Assembly (NCBI GenBank): GCA_963849955.1
Contig: CAWKJU010000001.1
Coordinates: 286,907-350,906, forward strand
Reading direction: 5' to 3'
DNA from: CAWFGW01 sp963849955
GTDB taxonomy: Bacteria > Bacteroidota > Bacteroidia > Cytophagales > JAAEPT01
DNA length: 64,000 nucleotides
Below the pieces are notes generated by a model. That model saw only the letters and a list, made by a program, of their open reading frames with translations, was not told the DNA's origin and searched no databases. This document shows, one piece after another, positions 19,240-28,684 of the stretch (its first letter is position 1; the number at the start of each line of letters is the position of its first letter). The position numbers were made by a program, and so were the translations under genes.

Positions 19240-21933
19240 ATGAAAATCTTAAACTTATTTTTTGTGGTAATACTCTGCATAGCAGTATTCTATCCACAGT
19301 ATACCATTAAAGCACAATGTGTCATTCCCACTGATGTTTCTGTTACCTCAACCACAAGTAATTCAGCGGATTTAATATGGGACAGTGACATAAATGCTTT
19401 TGAGGTAAAGTACAGAGATAGTTTCTCAAGTTTTATTTCTCTTGTAGTAGATAAACCAGAAATATCTTTATCAGGATTGGATCCTGAGACGCAGTATCGT
19501 GTAAAAATTAGAGCTCTATGTGCTGGAGGTACTTCAAAATGGACGGACCTTATCAGGTTTACAACTTATGGTACAGCTCCTATTTGTGAACCACCTCAAG
19601 AAATTAATTATTCTGTATCTGGTTTGAATAATGTTAAGCTATCTCTATCCTGGGAAGAAGGTGACCCCAATGATTCTTATTCTTTGCGTTATGCTACCGA
19701 TGGGACTTACGATTGGACTATTTTAAATGATATTAACACCACTTCTATAATAACTGATTTTCAGCCTGAGGTTCCTTATAAATATATGGTGCAAAAGAAA
19801 TGTGCCTCAGGGCGTAGTTCAAGCTGGTCAGCCACGCAACGTCTTAATTACACTGCTCCAGTTGTAATTTCAGATGTACATATAGCATTTGATTTTCATG
19901 AGAAAGCAATTGTTACAGCGCAGTATCAATCAGATTATACAGTGATTAGTTCGGGTGTTTTTTACCGTAGAGGAATACCTCCAAGTTTGGGTTTAGATAA
20001 ACATATCTATCAAGTAGCTAGTGATAGCTCGACATCAATTAATTCAACGTTGTATACAGTGAGTAATTATAAACTAAATTACATTGTGCCATTTGTTGAA
20101 ACAGATCAAGGTTTCTTTTATGGGGAACTTCAATCTTTTTATTTCCCAGGTTGCCCGAAACCGACCGCTTCAATCGTTGATGTTGGTGCTAACCATGCAA
20201 TCGTGCAACATGTTCCTAGTAACTTAGGTCCTACCACTACAGATGCATTTGAAGTGCAATTTCGTCATAAACAATCGGACGTTTGGAAAAGCACACCACA
20301 TATTTATTACGATGTTGAATTATATGACTATGGATATATCACAGAAGATGAATATTTAATTGTTGATGTACCTGCGGATACAACGTATATAGGATGGGGT
20401 TATAACGAATATGGAAAAGCATCTCCACCAATAGGCCTTTCTAATGTAAAACAACTTTCTGCAGGAGGAGAGTTTGCTATGGCTCTTCTAGATAATGGAA
20501 CACTTATAAGTTGGGGAAATAGTAGCTTTTTCCCTCCAGCGGACTTAGGTAACGTAGTACAAGTTTCAGCTGGAAAAATAGAACACGGGTTGGCACTGTT
20601 AGAAAACGGAACGGTTGTCGGTTGGGGTAATGATTTGTTTTATGAGGATAAATATAATTATGTTGGACCTGATTACAACGAGGGTTTTCAAGGAAGTTAT
20701 CCCGATAGTCTCACCGATATTGTAGCTATATCTGCTGGATTTGCTCACAATAATGCTTTAAAAAGTGATGGTACTGTTATTACTTGGGGACTTAATTGGG
20801 TTAATGCTGTGGAAGATAAGCCGAGTGATTTAAAAAATGTAAAAAAAGTAGTAACTGGTAATTTTCATTCATTAGCACTTCTACAGGATAGCACAGTGGT
20901 AAGTTGGGGAGCTAACTATAAAACCGATACAATTTATCCGCTTTCCTATGATGAAAATGCTGTTTTAATGCCAGAAAATCTTCACGGGGTTGTTGATATC
21001 TCCACTGGAGGTGAGGTTAGTTTAGCACTATTATCAGATGGTTCTGTAGTTCAATGGGGGAAAATTGAAGCGCCAGTTCCTGATGGGTTAATGGGGGTAG
21101 TTAAAATAGCAAGCTCATCTAATCAAAACTATGCGTTACTTCACGATGGAACATTGGTGACTTGGGGAGGTGGAAATCTAACTCCCATTCCTGAAAACTT
21201 ACAGGGCGTTACTGATGTTTTTGCGGGGACAAATTATGTGATAGTAAAAGTTGTCAACGACTCCAAGTCCAATAACGCTGGTGAAGTTAATTTAGAATAT
21301 CGAATACGTACTAAATGTGTAGACGGGAATTATTCTGAATGGTTGAAAAGAGCTGTAAACTTAACTCCATGTGAAGCGCCTAGTAATCTAATAGTAGAGA
21401 CGACCACAAACTCCAAAATTATCAAGTGGGACAAAACAGCGACTATGGGTGCGCAACAATTTGAATTCGTCATCACAGATGAAACAGCTATTCCGAACAC
21501 TGTGGATACACTAGTATATTCAGGTCTGAATCCTTTCCTTAATGAAGTTGAAAAATATAATTTTAGAGATTATGTTTCATTTGAATACGAAGCAGGACAT
21601 TCTTATTCGTATAATGTAAAAACAATTTGTGATGATAAAAGAGCTTCAGAATATGTCCTTTTAATAGATGAAGCACAAAGCGCAACAACTCGAAAAGGTG
21701 ATGAAGCAATATTGAATTTTGATGCCGTATTGGTTTACCCAACCCTGGCTGATGATCAAATCACAATAGAAAGTCTCACTGATACTTCTTATGAAATACT
21801 AAATGCTCTTGGTCAAAGAATAACTGCTGGTGTTCTTCAGTCTGGAAATAATTTAGTTACAGTTTCTAATTTGAAGACGGGTACATACTTTATTACAATC
21901 GATAAGAGTGTTCATCAATTCTTTAAGCAATAA
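19240..21933 (+). CDS. Secreted FN3 / RCC1-repeat protein with T9SS sorting domain
   Basis: 897-residue surface protein. Signal peptide at 1-27, ending TIKAQC. Two or more fibronectin type III modules (SADLIWDSDINAFEVKYRD, ETQYRVKIRALC, YKYMVQKKC). A block of at least six RCC1-type blades at about residues 380-670 with the repeated pattern ALLxxGTxxxWG (FAMALLDNGTLISWG, GLALLENGTVVGWG, SLALLSDGSVVQWG, NYALLHDGTLVTWG). A further FN3 region, and a type IX sorting tail (VLVYPTLADDQITIESL ... GTYFITIDKSVHQFFKQ). The beta-propeller is probably a binding module. Frame intact; stands alone. Confidence 0.9.
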   Translation: MKILNLFFVVILCIAVFYPQYTIKAQCVIPTDVSVTSTTSNSADLIWDSDINAFEVKYRDSFSSFISLVVDKPEISLSGLDPETQYRVKIRALCAGGTSKWTDLIRFTTYGTAPICEPPQEINYSVSGLNNVKLSLSWEEGDPNDSYSLRYATDGTYDWTILNDINTTSIITDFQPEVPYKYMVQKKCASGRSSSWSATQRLNYTAPVVISDVHIAFDFHEKAIVTAQYQSDYTVISSGVFYRRGIPPSLGLDKHIYQVASDSSTSINSTLYTVSNYKLNYIVPFVETDQGFFYGELQSFYFPGCPKPTASIVDVGANHAIVQHVPSNLGPTTTDAFEVQFRHKQSDVWKSTPHIYYDVELYDYGYITEDEYLIVDVPADTTYIGWGYNEYGKASPPIGLSNVKQLSAGGEFAMALLDNGTLISWGNSSFFPPADLGNVVQVSAGKIEHGLALLENGTVVGWGNDLFYEDKYNYVGPDYNEGFQGSYPDSLTDIVAISAGFAHNNALKSDGTVITWGLNWVNAVEDKPSDLKNVKKVVTGNFHSLALLQDSTVVSWGANYKTDTIYPLSYDENAVLMPENLHGVVDISTGGEVSLALLSDGSVVQWGKIEAPVPDGLMGVVKIASSSNQNYALLHDGTLVTWGGGNLTPIPENLQGVTDVFAGTNYVIVKVVNDSKSNNAGEVNLEYRIRTKCVDGNYSEWLKRAVNLTPCEAPSNLIVETTTNSKIIKWDKTATMGAQQFEFVITDETAIPNTVDTLVYSGLNPFLNEVEKYNFRDYVSFEYEAGHSYSYNVKTICDDKRASEYVLLIDEAQSATTRKGDEAILNFDAVLVYPTLADDQITIESLTDTSYEILNALGQRITAGVLQSGNNLVTVSNLKTGTYFITIDKSVHQFFKQ

Positions 21934-22222
21934 TTTTAATGTTGGCCTAGCCTATAAACTACAGGTTCATTAGAAACTTAGATAGTACGTATACTGCTTA
22001 TCTATTTTTTGATTTCTAACGGTTATAGACTAGGTTAATTTTTGCTATTTAATTTACAAGAAATCGATTCACAAAAGCGTGATAGGCTTATCAAAATCTT
22101 TATAAGTTAACGCATAAAAAACTGTTAGAGCAACTTGAGCTTTTTGCGCAATGCTTATCCTCGTTATATTAAATCTGTTTTGGCGATACCGTTGTTCATT
22201 TGTTAGGATATGATATAAAAAG

Positions 22223-23011
22223 TTAATACAAACGAACTCCTTTATTTGGCACTTTTAAGTCAATCCAAAACACGTGGACTGCCTCTTTATCGTCTTGATG
22301 TCCATTCCCATTTTCGTCCAACGTTGCATATACATACATGTAATCGTTAGATGGATCAAATTGAGAGCTGCTCACGGAATACATATTTGGAATCAATTGC
22401 CTATTTAGTGTTCCATCTATATTGAATAAAAAGAACCTTCTTAAATCGTCTGTGTTAATATAGCCATCTTTATTAGAATCTTCATTATAGGCAGAAACCA
22501 TATAATAATCTCGATGAACAGGGTTGCCATTCAACGTATCTTTAGAGTCAGTTGGGTAATAGAGTGTTTTGATAAGTACTGGGGTTTTGAAGAACTGGGT
22601 TGTTTTTTTAGAGACAGTATTGTGATAGTAAATATTGATAAAATTATATCCATACATAGCTTCAAAACCTGGCATAAAATTGTTGTTCCAGTTATTGCCC
22701 TCTATTCTTTCATATTCTGAGTAACCGGAATAAAAAGCATTGCTACCTGTGAAGTAAGTTGTATCGTCATCATTCTCTCTTGAGTTCAACTTGTAGATAG
22801 GGACTAGCCTGTGTTCTGGATCTGAAGTTAGAAGAATGCCGTTAGGTCTACTTTCAAAATTTAAGGTGTCTGATTGAATTCCTTTTATCTTAGCTTGTCC
22901 TTCTTCAGGACTTGAGTTATTTACTGTAAATCCTTTTTGAAATTGTTGAGGTTCTTCACTACATCCCCAAATAAAAATGCTTATTAGAACGAATAAATAT
23001 CTTATTTTCAT
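22223..23011 (-). CDS. Hypothetical lipoprotein
   Basis: 262 residues. Signal peptide II: MKIRYLFVLISIFIWGCSEE, with the lipidated Cys at residue 17. The mature part is beta-rich and polar with DSNKDGYINTDDLRRFFLF and DENGNGHQDDKEA, two acidic loops that resemble EF-hand or dockerin-like calcium loops (DxNxDG), and YMYVYATLDENGNG. Probably an outer-membrane or periplasmic lipoprotein, function unknown. Monocistronic, flanked by about 290 bases upstream of its neighbour on the left and 160 on the right. Confidence 0.7.
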   Translation of the reverse strand: MKIRYLFVLISIFIWGCSEEPQQFQKGFTVNNSSPEEGQAKIKGIQSDTLNFESRPNGILLTSDPEHRLVPIYKLNSRENDDDTTYFTGSNAFYSGYSEYERIEGNNWNNNFMPGFEAMYGYNFINIYYHNTVSKKTTQFFKTPVLIKTLYYPTDSKDTLNGNPVHRDYYMVSAYNEDSNKDGYINTDDLRRFFLFNIDGTLNRQLIPNMYSVSSSQFDPSNDYMYVYATLDENGNGHQDDKEAVHVFWIDLKVPNKGVRLY

Positions 23012-23172
23012 GCTTTTTAATTATCGCTAACAATAGGAAATACAGCCCCCCGGGTCCAATTTATATTGTCCACCTAAGTTAAAGTAAAATCTTAGTTTGA
23101 AGTACTAAAATAGATTTTATTGTTTGTGAGCAAAAAAAATAATGATACTGCTTTTGTAATCAGCTAGTGCAT

Positions 23173-24258
23173 CTATCCATTTCCATCGCTCGCCATTTTA
23201 CGAGCAAGGTCTTGCAGATCAGCAATTGTATCGGACTCATCAACGATCTCATGACCCAGCATCTCCTCAAAAAGATCTTCCATGGTGACTAGGCCGATGA
23301 CATTCCCAAACTCATCTTTAACCATAAATAAATGCGCGTTTTTTTTCTTCAGTAGACTAAAAAAACTATTGAGACTCGTGGTGTCAGGAATTGAATCGAC
23401 CTCGCGCATGATTTCAACGAGTTGAGTATTGTCCTTATCTTCTGATAAAGTAAGAAAAACATCATCTTTAAGCACAACTCCAACCACATCGTCTTTATCT
23501 AAATTGTAGATGGGTACTCGTGAGTGAACCTTGGAGTCATCTAGTGCGATAAATTCTTTCACAGTAAGGTCTTTTTGTGCCATGAACGCCACACGTCTGG
23601 GTGTCATGATATCTCGAACCGTCAGTTCTTTTAGTGCAAGCAGGTTTTTAATAATGGTAGATTCTGATTTTGCCAAAATTCCGCTCAATTCACCTTCTTG
23701 TGTTATTTGCATGATATCGGACCGTGATAGCACTGACTTTTCCTTCTCTTTTTTTAATGATCGGGTAATCAATTGCGACAGCCAGACTAAAGGAGCCAAT
23801 ATCCATATCAATACCCGCAGCGTTCTGACTGTGAAAGGAGAAAGCGATTTCCAGTTATTTGCTCCAATGGTTTTTGGAATTATCTCTGAAAGAATAAGTA
23901 TGGCTAAGGTCATGACTACTGCAATCACTGATTCATAACTCATCTCGAATCCAAAAATGCTAAAGTAGTTTGAACCGAAAACATCGCCAGCCATGGCACC
24001 GACACCAATTGCCCCAACAGTGTGTGCAATGGTATTGAGAGTGAGAATAGCGGATAATGGTCGATCGATGTCTTCTTTATATTTCGCTAACAATTCACCA
24101 GTTACATTTCCCTGTTTTTGTTGCTCTTTAATGTATCGCGGAGTTACACTGAGAAGTACAGCTTCAAGAATTGAGCAGAGGAACGAAAAAGAAATGGAAA
24201 GGACGAAGAAAAATAGTAATGCTGTCAAATTAGTAGTTGTTTTAGGCCTAATATACAA
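23173..24258 (-). CDS. CNNM/CBS-domain membrane protein (CorB/HlyC-like)
   Basis: 361-residue transporter-like protein of the CNNM/CorB family, implicated in Mg2+ or other divalent cation export. An N-terminal DUF21 membrane domain with three or four helices (TALLFFFVLSISFSFLCSIL, VIAVVMTLAILILSEIIPKT, LRVLIWILAPLVWLSQLI) is followed by two CBS motifs (VRDIMTPRRVAFM ... VHSRVPIYNLDKDDVVGVV; HLFMVKDEFGNVIGLVTME). It lacks the C-terminal CorC_HlyC domain of longer relatives. The longest frame starts with TTG at 24258; a TTG at 24228 directly before the first helix is an alternative. Frame intact. Confidence 0.85.
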   Translation of the reverse strand: MYIRPKTTTNLTALLFFFVLSISFSFLCSILEAVLLSVTPRYIKEQQKQGNVTGELLAKYKEDIDRPLSAILTLNTIAHTVGAIGVGAMAGDVFGSNYFSIFGFEMSYESVIAVVMTLAILILSEIIPKTIGANNWKSLSPFTVRTLRVLIWILAPLVWLSQLITRSLKKEKEKSVLSRSDIMQITQEGELSGILAKSESTIIKNLLALKELTVRDIMTPRRVAFMAQKDLTVKEFIALDDSKVHSRVPIYNLDKDDVVGVVLKDDVFLTLSEDKDNTQLVEIMREVDSIPDTTSLNSFFSLLKKKNAHLFMVKDEFGNVIGLVTMEDLFEEMLGHEIVDESDTIADLQDLARKMASDGNG

Positions 24259-24402
24259 CCTGTGTTGGAGAATCCAAATCGGCTTACGCGCATTTATCTT
24301 TTGCGAAATGGGTGACCATGATTCTGTTGAGGTTTTCTAAAGAAAAAAATGGGTGGACACGAGTTGCAAACTCGCGCTAGCTGGGGTTGTGTATATACTT
24401 TT

Positions 24403-25503
24403 CTATTTCAATTCATCGAGCCATCTTATCTCTTTGTCAGTTAACTCGTTTACATTGGCAGTGTAATCTTTATTTGGTACATACCAGTCTAGAGACTCGT
24501 AATATTTTTGAATCAATTCAGTTTTAAATATATAGCCTCTTCTTGCAAAAGGGTAGTTTCTAAGGATTTTAAATGATTCTTCATCCGCTGTAGAAGTCAT
24601 AAATCGGAAGTTGTTTAGATCATAGTCAAGCAATTGATTTTGATAGTTGAATACTTTTATGTCATAAGTCGAATAGTCCAATTTAGAATAAATGTGTAAT
24701 TCTCCATTTGGTTTGAAGTTTAACTTTTTGAATATGATTGGTTTTTCATTTGTGAAAACTCGCATTGGCTTTGTATTAATCTCTTTATATGGGAAACCAG
24801 TTCCATCCATTAGCTTATTAGCTTGACTCCATCCGCCAAATCCAGTAAAAAAACTTCGGTTGATATTATAATCACAATAATCGCCAAGGTCGATTATTAA
24901 GGTGAAATCATCAATTTGTTTATTTGCCCAACGATTAGCAGCCGTGAGTATATAATCAATGCTATAATGGGTTTCTACTGAGCCTGCAAGTTTGAATATA
25001 TATTCGTGTTTAATCTTATTAAGTCCTTTTTTAAAAGTAGCGTTGAAATAATTGACGTAATAAAAGTTGGGATAATTTTCGTCAAAATTTTCATCTACAA
25101 TATCATCTATTGATTTTGATTTAATTATTTCATTTTTCACATAATTACTATCCATTACAAGTGCTGTTTTGTATGTTAGGTAACTACCATTCATGAGCAC
25201 GGTGAAATCTTTAATGTATGGGTGTTTTCCATCTTTTGGATATCCATTGACATCACCACTAGGGGAAGGAGCTTCAAACCCAACTATTATTTCTTTTTGG
25301 TCTGTTGGATTTATGAAGTCATAATCAACAATGATTTTTACTTCGTTTTCATTAATCCGTATTATTTGTAATATTTCCTTTTTTACTGAAATGTCAGTTT
25401 CATTAATAGGTATTAAATGATTTCCAGAAGTGTAGTATGAACCGTCATTAGCAAAGAGGTTAAATGTTAATAAGATGATGAATATAAAAAGTACTTTTTT
25501 CAT
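24403..25503 (-). CDS. Secreted DUF4424-like protein with C-terminal YARHG domain
   Basis: 366 residues from ATG 25503. Signal peptide MKKVLFIFIILLTFNLFA. Residues ~20-230 resemble the DUF4424 beta-sandwich (KIIVDYDFINP, EIIVGFEAPSP, FTLIIDLGDYCDYN), and the last ~55 residues form a YARHG domain (RNYPFARRGYIFKTELIQKY, then SLDWYVPNKDY), a putative extracellular module. The gene is preceded at 25513-25554 by the same hairpin-plus-TTGTT element that precedes cassette genes at 52-54 kb, so it may be a mobile single-gene unit. Function unknown. Confidence 0.7.
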   Translation of the reverse strand: MKKVLFIFIILLTFNLFANDGSYYTSGNHLIPINETDISVKKEILQIIRINENEVKIIVDYDFINPTDQKEIIVGFEAPSPSGDVNGYPKDGKHPYIKDFTVLMNGSYLTYKTALVMDSNYVKNEIIKSKSIDDIVDENFDENYPNFYYVNYFNATFKKGLNKIKHEYIFKLAGSVETHYSIDYILTAANRWANKQIDDFTLIIDLGDYCDYNINRSFFTGFGGWSQANKLMDGTGFPYKEINTKPMRVFTNEKPIIFKKLNFKPNGELHIYSKLDYSTYDIKVFNYQNQLLDYDLNNFRFMTSTADEESFKILRNYPFARRGYIFKTELIQKYYESLDWYVPNKDYTANVNELTDKEIRWLDELK

Positions 25504-25512
25504 TTTTTTTCG

Positions 25513-25554
25513 GTTACACACAACAATTGTGTAAACCACATATGTGGTTTATTC
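25513..25554 (-). repeat. Cassette-type boundary element upstream of YARHG gene
   Basis: Read on the minus strand: GGAATAAACCACATATGTGG, then TTTACACAATTGTTGTGTG. The AAACCACATATGTGGTTT palindrome followed by CAATTGTT closely matches the ends of the repeats at 53667-53703 and 52061-52100. It sits 10-50 bases before the start of the minus-strand gene, the same placement as in the array. Confidence 0.55.
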
Positions 25555-25639
25555 CTTTTATATATTTATGCTCTCTAAAGTAACACAAATCTTGATTTAA
25601 AACCGAATAACAAGGTTTATTATAAAGTAGTGAAAAAAA

Positions 25640-25681
25640 TCCCGATGATTAATCATTTTTAAACGCTTAATCATCGGGATA
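25640..25681. terminator. Strong bidirectional hairpin
   Basis: ATCCCGATGATTAA (about 25639-25652) pairs with TTAATCATCGGGAT (25668-25681) around a 15-base loop. A-rich on the left and TAAAATATA on the right. Placed between gldC (stop 25734) and the YARHG gene promoter; it can end the long minus-strand gldC message. Confidence 0.6.
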
Positions 25682-25733
25682 AAATATATCAGTTATACCC
25701 AGTGATGTTTTTAATTCAAGAGGCGTTGGACGC

Positions 25734-26069
25734 TTACTTCTCCGGATTTTCATTCATGTGCTTCACCAATTCCTGACACAACTGATGTATTTTTTCTGTC
25801 ATGGCCGTGTCGTTTGTTGCGGCTTGTAAGGTGTCACCAATGCCACCGATGGCGTTGACACAGAAACGTTTCATGTCTTGCACATTCATTTCTTTGGTCC
25901 ACAAATCCATGCGCATGGTGTTTTGCTGTTGGTCGTCCCAAAGGGCTACGGCAATGGCCTTCGTCTCGGGATTGGCATCCGCAGGTTTGTCTGTGGCGTC
26001 CCAGGTGATGGCTTCGGGTACGTTTTTATCGTCAAGGTGTATTTTAAAGTTTAGTTCAGAGCTTTTCAT
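25734..26069 (-). CDS. gldC: Gliding motility protein GldC
   Basis: 111 residues, soluble. Matches the GldC family across its length: KSSELNFKIHLDDKNVPEAI, then TWDATD, AIAVALWDD, MRMDLWTKEM, MKRFCVNAIGGIGDT. GldC is an accessory gliding protein found throughout Bacteroidota with or without visible motility, and is not itself a secretion channel component. The start overlaps the ribF stop by 14 bases, so it is last in the ftsX-to-gldC operon. Frame intact. Confidence 0.92.
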   Translation of the reverse strand: MKSSELNFKIHLDDKNVPEAITWDATDKPADANPETKAIAVALWDDQQQNTMRMDLWTKEMNVQDMKRFCVNAIGGIGDTLQAATNDTAMTEKIHQLCQELVKHMNENPEK

Positions 26070-26997
26070 ATTGTTCTATTATAGCTTTTGTTTCTTCTTT
26101 GTCTTTAATTAATTGTGCTTTTAAGTCAGCGAGACTTCCAAATTTCACTTCTTCTCTGATCTGTTGAAGAAAGTGAATGGATAATTCCTTCCCGTAAATA
26201 TCTTGGTTAAAATTGAAAATATTCACTTCTATCGATTTATGTGTGCCGTCTAAGGTAGGTCGAAACCCGATGTTCAGCATACCGAAATGGGAAGTAGTAT
26301 TAAGTACCACCTTCACCGCATACACGCCATCCGCAGGAATCAACTTATAACTTTCAGACACTTCTACATTGGCAGTAGGAAAACCAATTTTACGACCGTT
26401 TTGTTGCCCGATAATTACTTTTCCGGTAAGGAAATAGGGCTGACCTAAATAGGTACTTGCCTGAAACACATTTCCAGAGCGCAGGTAATCACGGATTTTA
26501 GTCGAGCTGATGCCTACATTTTCCAGATCTTTGCGAGGAATTTCTTCGACTTGAAAGCCAAACTCAGCTTGGTGTTCTTTTAAATATTCAAAACTCCCTT
26601 CGCGGTTTTTGCCAAAGCGGTGGTCATAACCGATAACTAAACGGTGCGTTTTTAGGGCATTGACCAAAATCGATTGAATAAACTCTTGTGAAGATAGGTT
26701 GGAAAACTCCAGCGTAAAGGGAATAATCACCAAGTGATCGATTTGTTGTGCCGTCAACAATTGAATTTTTTCATCAATGGTAGACAGAATCTTTAATTCT
26801 TTGTTGTAGTTGGAAAGCACAAAGCGGGGGTGAGGCCAAAACGTAATGACCACGGTTTCTCCTTGTACCGTTTGAGCAATCTCCTTCAGTCGGGTTAAGA
26901 TCGTCCGGTGACCAATATGCACCCCATCAAACGTACCGCTTGTGACAACCGGATTTTTGATGGAAGGTATGGTATCGATGCCGTAGTGAACTTTCAT
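26056..26997 (-). CDS. ribF: Bifunctional riboflavin kinase / FAD synthetase
   Basis: Makes FMN and then FAD from riboflavin. The N-terminal nucleotidyltransferase domain carries TSGTFDGVHIGHRTIL and VIGYDHRFGKNREG; a (S)STKIRDYLRSG motif follows. The C-terminal flavokinase domain has QNGRKIGFPTANV near residue 194 and GMLNIGFRPT. 313 residues is standard. Overlaps truB by 4 bases (ATGA-type), implying coupled translation, and overlaps gldC downstream. Frame intact. Confidence 0.95.
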   Translation of the reverse strand: MKVHYGIDTIPSIKNPVVTSGTFDGVHIGHRTILTRLKEIAQTVQGETVVITFWPHPRFVLSNYNKELKILSTIDEKIQLLTAQQIDHLVIIPFTLEFSNLSSQEFIQSILVNALKTHRLVIGYDHRFGKNREGSFEYLKEHQAEFGFQVEEIPRKDLENVGISSTKIRDYLRSGNVFQASTYLGQPYFLTGKVIIGQQNGRKIGFPTANVEVSESYKLIPADGVYAVKVVLNTTSHFGMLNIGFRPTLDGTHKSIEVNIFNFNQDIYGKELSIHFLQQIREEVKFGSLADLKAQLIKDKEETKAIIEQYEKL

Positions 26998-27686
26998 TTT
27001 TTCTCTAAGGAAGCAGCAAAAGTATCTAAATCGTGGGCGTCTTCCACACGAAACTCACCAATTCTTGTTCTGCAAAGCGCAGAAAGGTGGGCGCCAGAGT
27101 TCACTGCTTTCCCAAAATCGCGTGCTAAACTTCTAATGTAAGTTCCTTTTGAGCACACTACCCGAAATTCGACTTTCGGTAAAGCAATCTTTGTGATTTC
27201 AAATTCGTGGATCGTAACTTTACGTGCAACAATTTCTGCTGACTCTGCTGTTTCTCCTTTTCGTGCTTTTTTGTAAAGACGTTCTCCACCAACTTTTAGG
27301 GCGGAAAAAATAGGAGGGAACTGCTCTATATCTCCAATAAAAGATTTTGTTGCCTCATGTATTAATTCTGGTGTAAGGTGGTCTGTTGGGTATTCACCAT
27401 CAAATTCGGTTTCTAAATCCAACGAAGGGGTGGTTAAACCAAGGGTGAATTCCCCGGTATATTCCTTTTCCTGACCTTGATAGTTTTCTATCGACTTGGT
27501 TTTTTTACCAGTGCAGATAATCAATAAGCCTGTAGCAAGTGGGTCAAGCGTACCCGCATGCCCAATTTTAATTTTTTTACCGATGCGGTATTTTAATTTT
27601 TTTACTACCTGGAACGATGACCAAGTCAATGGTTTATTGATCAGCAAAACTTCTCCTGCCGCAAAATCGAATTGTTTTTCAGTCAT
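26994..27686 (-). CDS. truB: tRNA pseudouridine(55) synthase
   Basis: Converts U55 in the T-loop of tRNAs to pseudouridine. KPLTWSSFQVVKKLK at the N terminus, GHAGTLDPLATGLL with the catalytic Asp near residue 47, QVPPxxSALKxxG in the form FPPIFSALKVGGERLY, and CSKGTYIRSLARDFG are all present. 230 residues, without a PUA domain, as is usual in this phylum. Start 27686 coincides with the uppP stop region, so it is in the same operon. Confidence 0.95.
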   Translation of the reverse strand: MTEKQFDFAAGEVLLINKPLTWSSFQVVKKLKYRIGKKIKIGHAGTLDPLATGLLIICTGKKTKSIENYQGQEKEYTGEFTLGLTTPSLDLETEFDGEYPTDHLTPELIHEATKSFIGDIEQFPPIFSALKVGGERLYKKARKGETAESAEIVARKVTIHEFEITKIALPKVEFRVVCSKGTYIRSLARDFGKAVNSGAHLSALCRTRIGEFRVEDAHDLDTFAASLEKK

Positions 27687-28474
27687 TATAAAAGGCTAAT
27701 GATGATGGAGATGGTTCCTGCAAGTAAGCAGTAGATGGCGAAATACACTAGTCGCCCTTTTTTCACCAGCTTAATCATCCACGTGCAGGCAACAAGTCCA
27801 GTGATGAACGCAGCCACAAAACCGACAATCAAAGGCATGGCTTTGGCGTGGTGTATGGCGCTATCGCTGTCCAGTAAGTCTTTTGCGATTTTTCCTAAGA
27901 TCAATGGTACCACCATTAAAAACGAAAACCGAGCTGATTTTTCTTTGTCAATTCCCAATAAAACGGAAGTAGAAATCGTTGCTCCGGAACGTGAAATCCC
28001 TGGTGCAATGGCAATAGCCTGTGCAATACCAATGATAATAGCCGAAGTAAACGACACGTCTTTATTGGTGTTTTTTGCTTTGTCTGCAAAATATAATAGG
28101 ACGCCAGTTATCAGAAGCATTAGTCCAACAAGCAAGATGTTTTTCGAGAAGAGTGCTTCAATTTGATCATTAAAAACGACACCGATGATCGCTGCTGGAA
28201 TCATGGAAAGCACAATTTTTATAGCAAAAGATAATTCTTCTTTTTGTCCGGTAAGGGCACCTTTTCCAATACTAAAAATATCTTTTCGATAGACGACAAT
28301 CGTACTTAGCGCAGTAGCAGCGTGTACTACAACGGTAAATAACAGACTTTCTTCAGGTAGACTGTTGTCTCCTAGAATTGCTTTACCAAGTTCAAGGTGG
28401 CCACTACTGCTTACAGGCAGAAACTCGGTTAATCCTTGGATAATACCAAGAATTAAGCTTTCAATAAAACTCAT
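27686..28474 (-). CDS. uppP: Undecaprenyl-diphosphatase
   Basis: Membrane phosphatase (BacA/UppP) recycling undecaprenyl diphosphate for peptidoglycan and other envelope polymers; confers bacitracin tolerance. GLTEFLPVSSSGHLELGK near residue 15 and APGISRSGATISTSVLLG near 155 are the two active-site motifs. About eight transmembrane helices over 262 residues. Two bases after the DUF3098 gene stop and overlapping truB by one base. Frame intact. Confidence 0.95.
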   Translation of the reverse strand: MSFIESLILGIIQGLTEFLPVSSSGHLELGKAILGDNSLPEESLLFTVVVHAATALSTIVVYRKDIFSIGKGALTGQKEELSFAIKIVLSMIPAAIIGVVFNDQIEALFSKNILLVGLMLLITGVLLYFADKAKNTNKDVSFTSAIIIGIAQAIAIAPGISRSGATISTSVLLGIDKEKSARFSFLMVVPLILGKIAKDLLDSDSAIHHAKAMPLIVGFVAAFITGLVACTWMIKLVKKGRLVYFAIYCLLAGTISIIISLL

Positions 28475-28476
28475 GA

Positions 28477-28683
28477 TTATTTCTTCGGACGGTACATGAT
28501 AGCAAAAAACTCAATCCCTAACCCGATCATGATGGTGATAGGGCCAACAGTCAACCCAAGACTACCGAAACCGTATTCAGCAGTTTCTAAAGACATCAAC
28601 ACAAAACCTAATACTAACACACCCATGCCCGCAAGCATTAACATGTAGTTCATTTTCTGAAAAGCCAATTTGTTATTTTCCAT
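28477..28683 (-). CDS. DUF3098 small membrane protein
   Basis: 68 residues from ATG 28683 (an upstream in-frame start at 28701 overlaps ftsX). Two hydrophobic helices: MNYMLMLAGMGVLVLGFVLM and LTVGPITIMIGLGIEFFAIM, ending YRPKK. The DUF3098 family sits between ftsX and uppP across Bacteroidota, which supports the call. Probably an accessory to cell division or envelope assembly by association; no known activity. Confidence 0.85.
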   Translation of the reverse strand: MENNKLAFQKMNYMLMLAGMGVLVLGFVLMSLETAEYGFGSLGLTVGPITIMIGLGIEFFAIMYRPKK

Positions 28684-28684
28684 A

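Noticed and set aside
23993..24340. Plus-strand 115-residue frame opposite the CNNM gene
   Set aside because: Antisense of a transmembrane domain; composition typical of shadow frames.
24355..24390. Hairpin-like GAGTTGCAAACTCGCGCTAGC sequence
   Set aside because: Short, single copy here, and without enough context to name a function.
26994..27686. FMN riboswitch near ribF
   Set aside because: ribF lies inside an overlapping operon with no leader space for a riboswitch.
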